Positions 46,963 to 47,202 of a DNA stretch of 47,202 nucleotides are shown in pieces. Position 1 is the stretch's first letter, and each line of letters opens with the position of its first letter. Source of the DNA: Fusobacterium sp. DD2 (GTDB lineage Bacteria; Fusobacteriota; Fusobacteriia; Fusobacteriales; Fusobacteriaceae); NCBI RefSeq assembly GCF_018205345.1, contig NZ_JADRHM010000009.1, positions 1-47,202 on the forward strand, in the 5' to 3' direction. The notes below the pieces were generated by a model. The model made no database searches. It was not told the DNA's origin and saw nothing but the letters and a program-made list of their open reading frames with translations. The position numbers were made by a program, and so were the translations under genes.

Positions 46963-47202
46963 TTATATATTTATCTGAGCATCTTTGTTCCATAGGGTTT
47001 TTTGGCCAAAATAGAGAGTTCCAAAACAGCTTACACACACTATTGTAGTGATGATAAGGGTGATGGAAATCTGATATAAAATCGCTACTTTTGGGAGAGT
47101 TCCTGATAAAATCTGTCCAGTCATCATACCTGGAAGAGATACTATTCCCATTCCAAGCATTGAGTTAAGTGTTGGAGTGAACTACTCACCACCTATAGAG
47201 GA
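46963..47202 (-). pseudogene. C-terminal part of a FetB/UPF0014-type ABC permease, disrupted
   Basis: The last 65 codons read LGMGIVSLPGMMTGQILSGT and onward, a very typical C-terminal part of the FetB/YbbM (UPF0014) permease family, and end at a TAA at 46963. The homology continues upstream as TPTLNS (to about 47178), but then a TAG (47184-47182) stops the frame. The other two frames are also closed within a few codons. The N-terminal part is therefore missing or displaced near the window end. The bases beyond, GGTGGTGAGTAGTTCAC on the minus strand, look unlike the gene and may be the end of a mobile element. Confidence 0.65.

Overview
The window looks like a chromosome segment of a Fusobacterium or a close relative. 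The DNA is AT-rich, arginine is mostly written AGA, and Gram-negative features (autotransporters, lipid A type glycosyltransferases, signal peptidase I) sit on a clostridia-like low-GC background. The ATP synthase c subunit carries the sodium-binding pattern with two carboxylates that is known from fusobacteria. The genus call is an inference from these traits, not from a database search.

Layout. 1-7605 is housekeeping: rplS with a textbook promoter, a PepV-type dipeptidase, lepB, rimI, purB, a small Gx-transporter-family membrane protein, glmM and a methyltransferase. 7645-14865 is a complete F-type ATP synthase operon (atpZ, atpI, atpB-E-F-H-A-G-D-C) between a good promoter and a hairpin terminator. 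14870-17332 is a PdxR-like MocR regulator divergent from pdxS, with no pdxT beside it. 17368-27709 is a catabolic island: a Cys-type sulfatase without a signal peptide, a sodium:solute symporter, a ROK kinase, an AgaS isomerase/deaminase, a pfkB-family kinase and a tagatose-bisphosphate aldolase, two GntR/UTRA regulators, and a divergent anaerobic sulfatase-maturating radical SAM enzyme. Together they predict uptake of a sulfated sugar, probably GalNAc or GalN sulfate, desulfation in the cytoplasm and conversion to triose phosphates.

27908-35791 holds a MATE exporter and two tandem lipoprotein autotransporters with subtilisin domains and poly-glycine directly after the lipobox cysteine. 35848-40366 is a KdgT permease plus a split UxaA-type dehydratase. 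They lie behind a good sigma-54 promoter and are divergent from a PrpR_N/PAS/AAA+ sigma-54 activator. 40622-46850 is a membrane glycosylation locus: two ArnT-like transferases, a free-standing LAB_N protein and a DPM1-like GT2 enzyme, divergent from an OmpR/histidine kinase pair, with a direct-repeat box between them. The locus is bracketed by two copies of an imperfect palindromic repeat, of 200 and 102 bp. The window ends in the C-terminal part of a FetB/UPF0014 permease gene that has lost its reading frame about 20 bases from the last readable homology, possibly by insertion of an IS200/IS605-type element.

The points most worth following are the cytoplasmic sulfated-sugar pathway, the paired surface protease lipoproteins, the sigma-54 controlled split dehydratase of unknown substrate, and the repeat-bracketed lipid glycosylation/two-component locus. 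No tRNA, rRNA, CRISPR array or complete insertion sequence was recognised.
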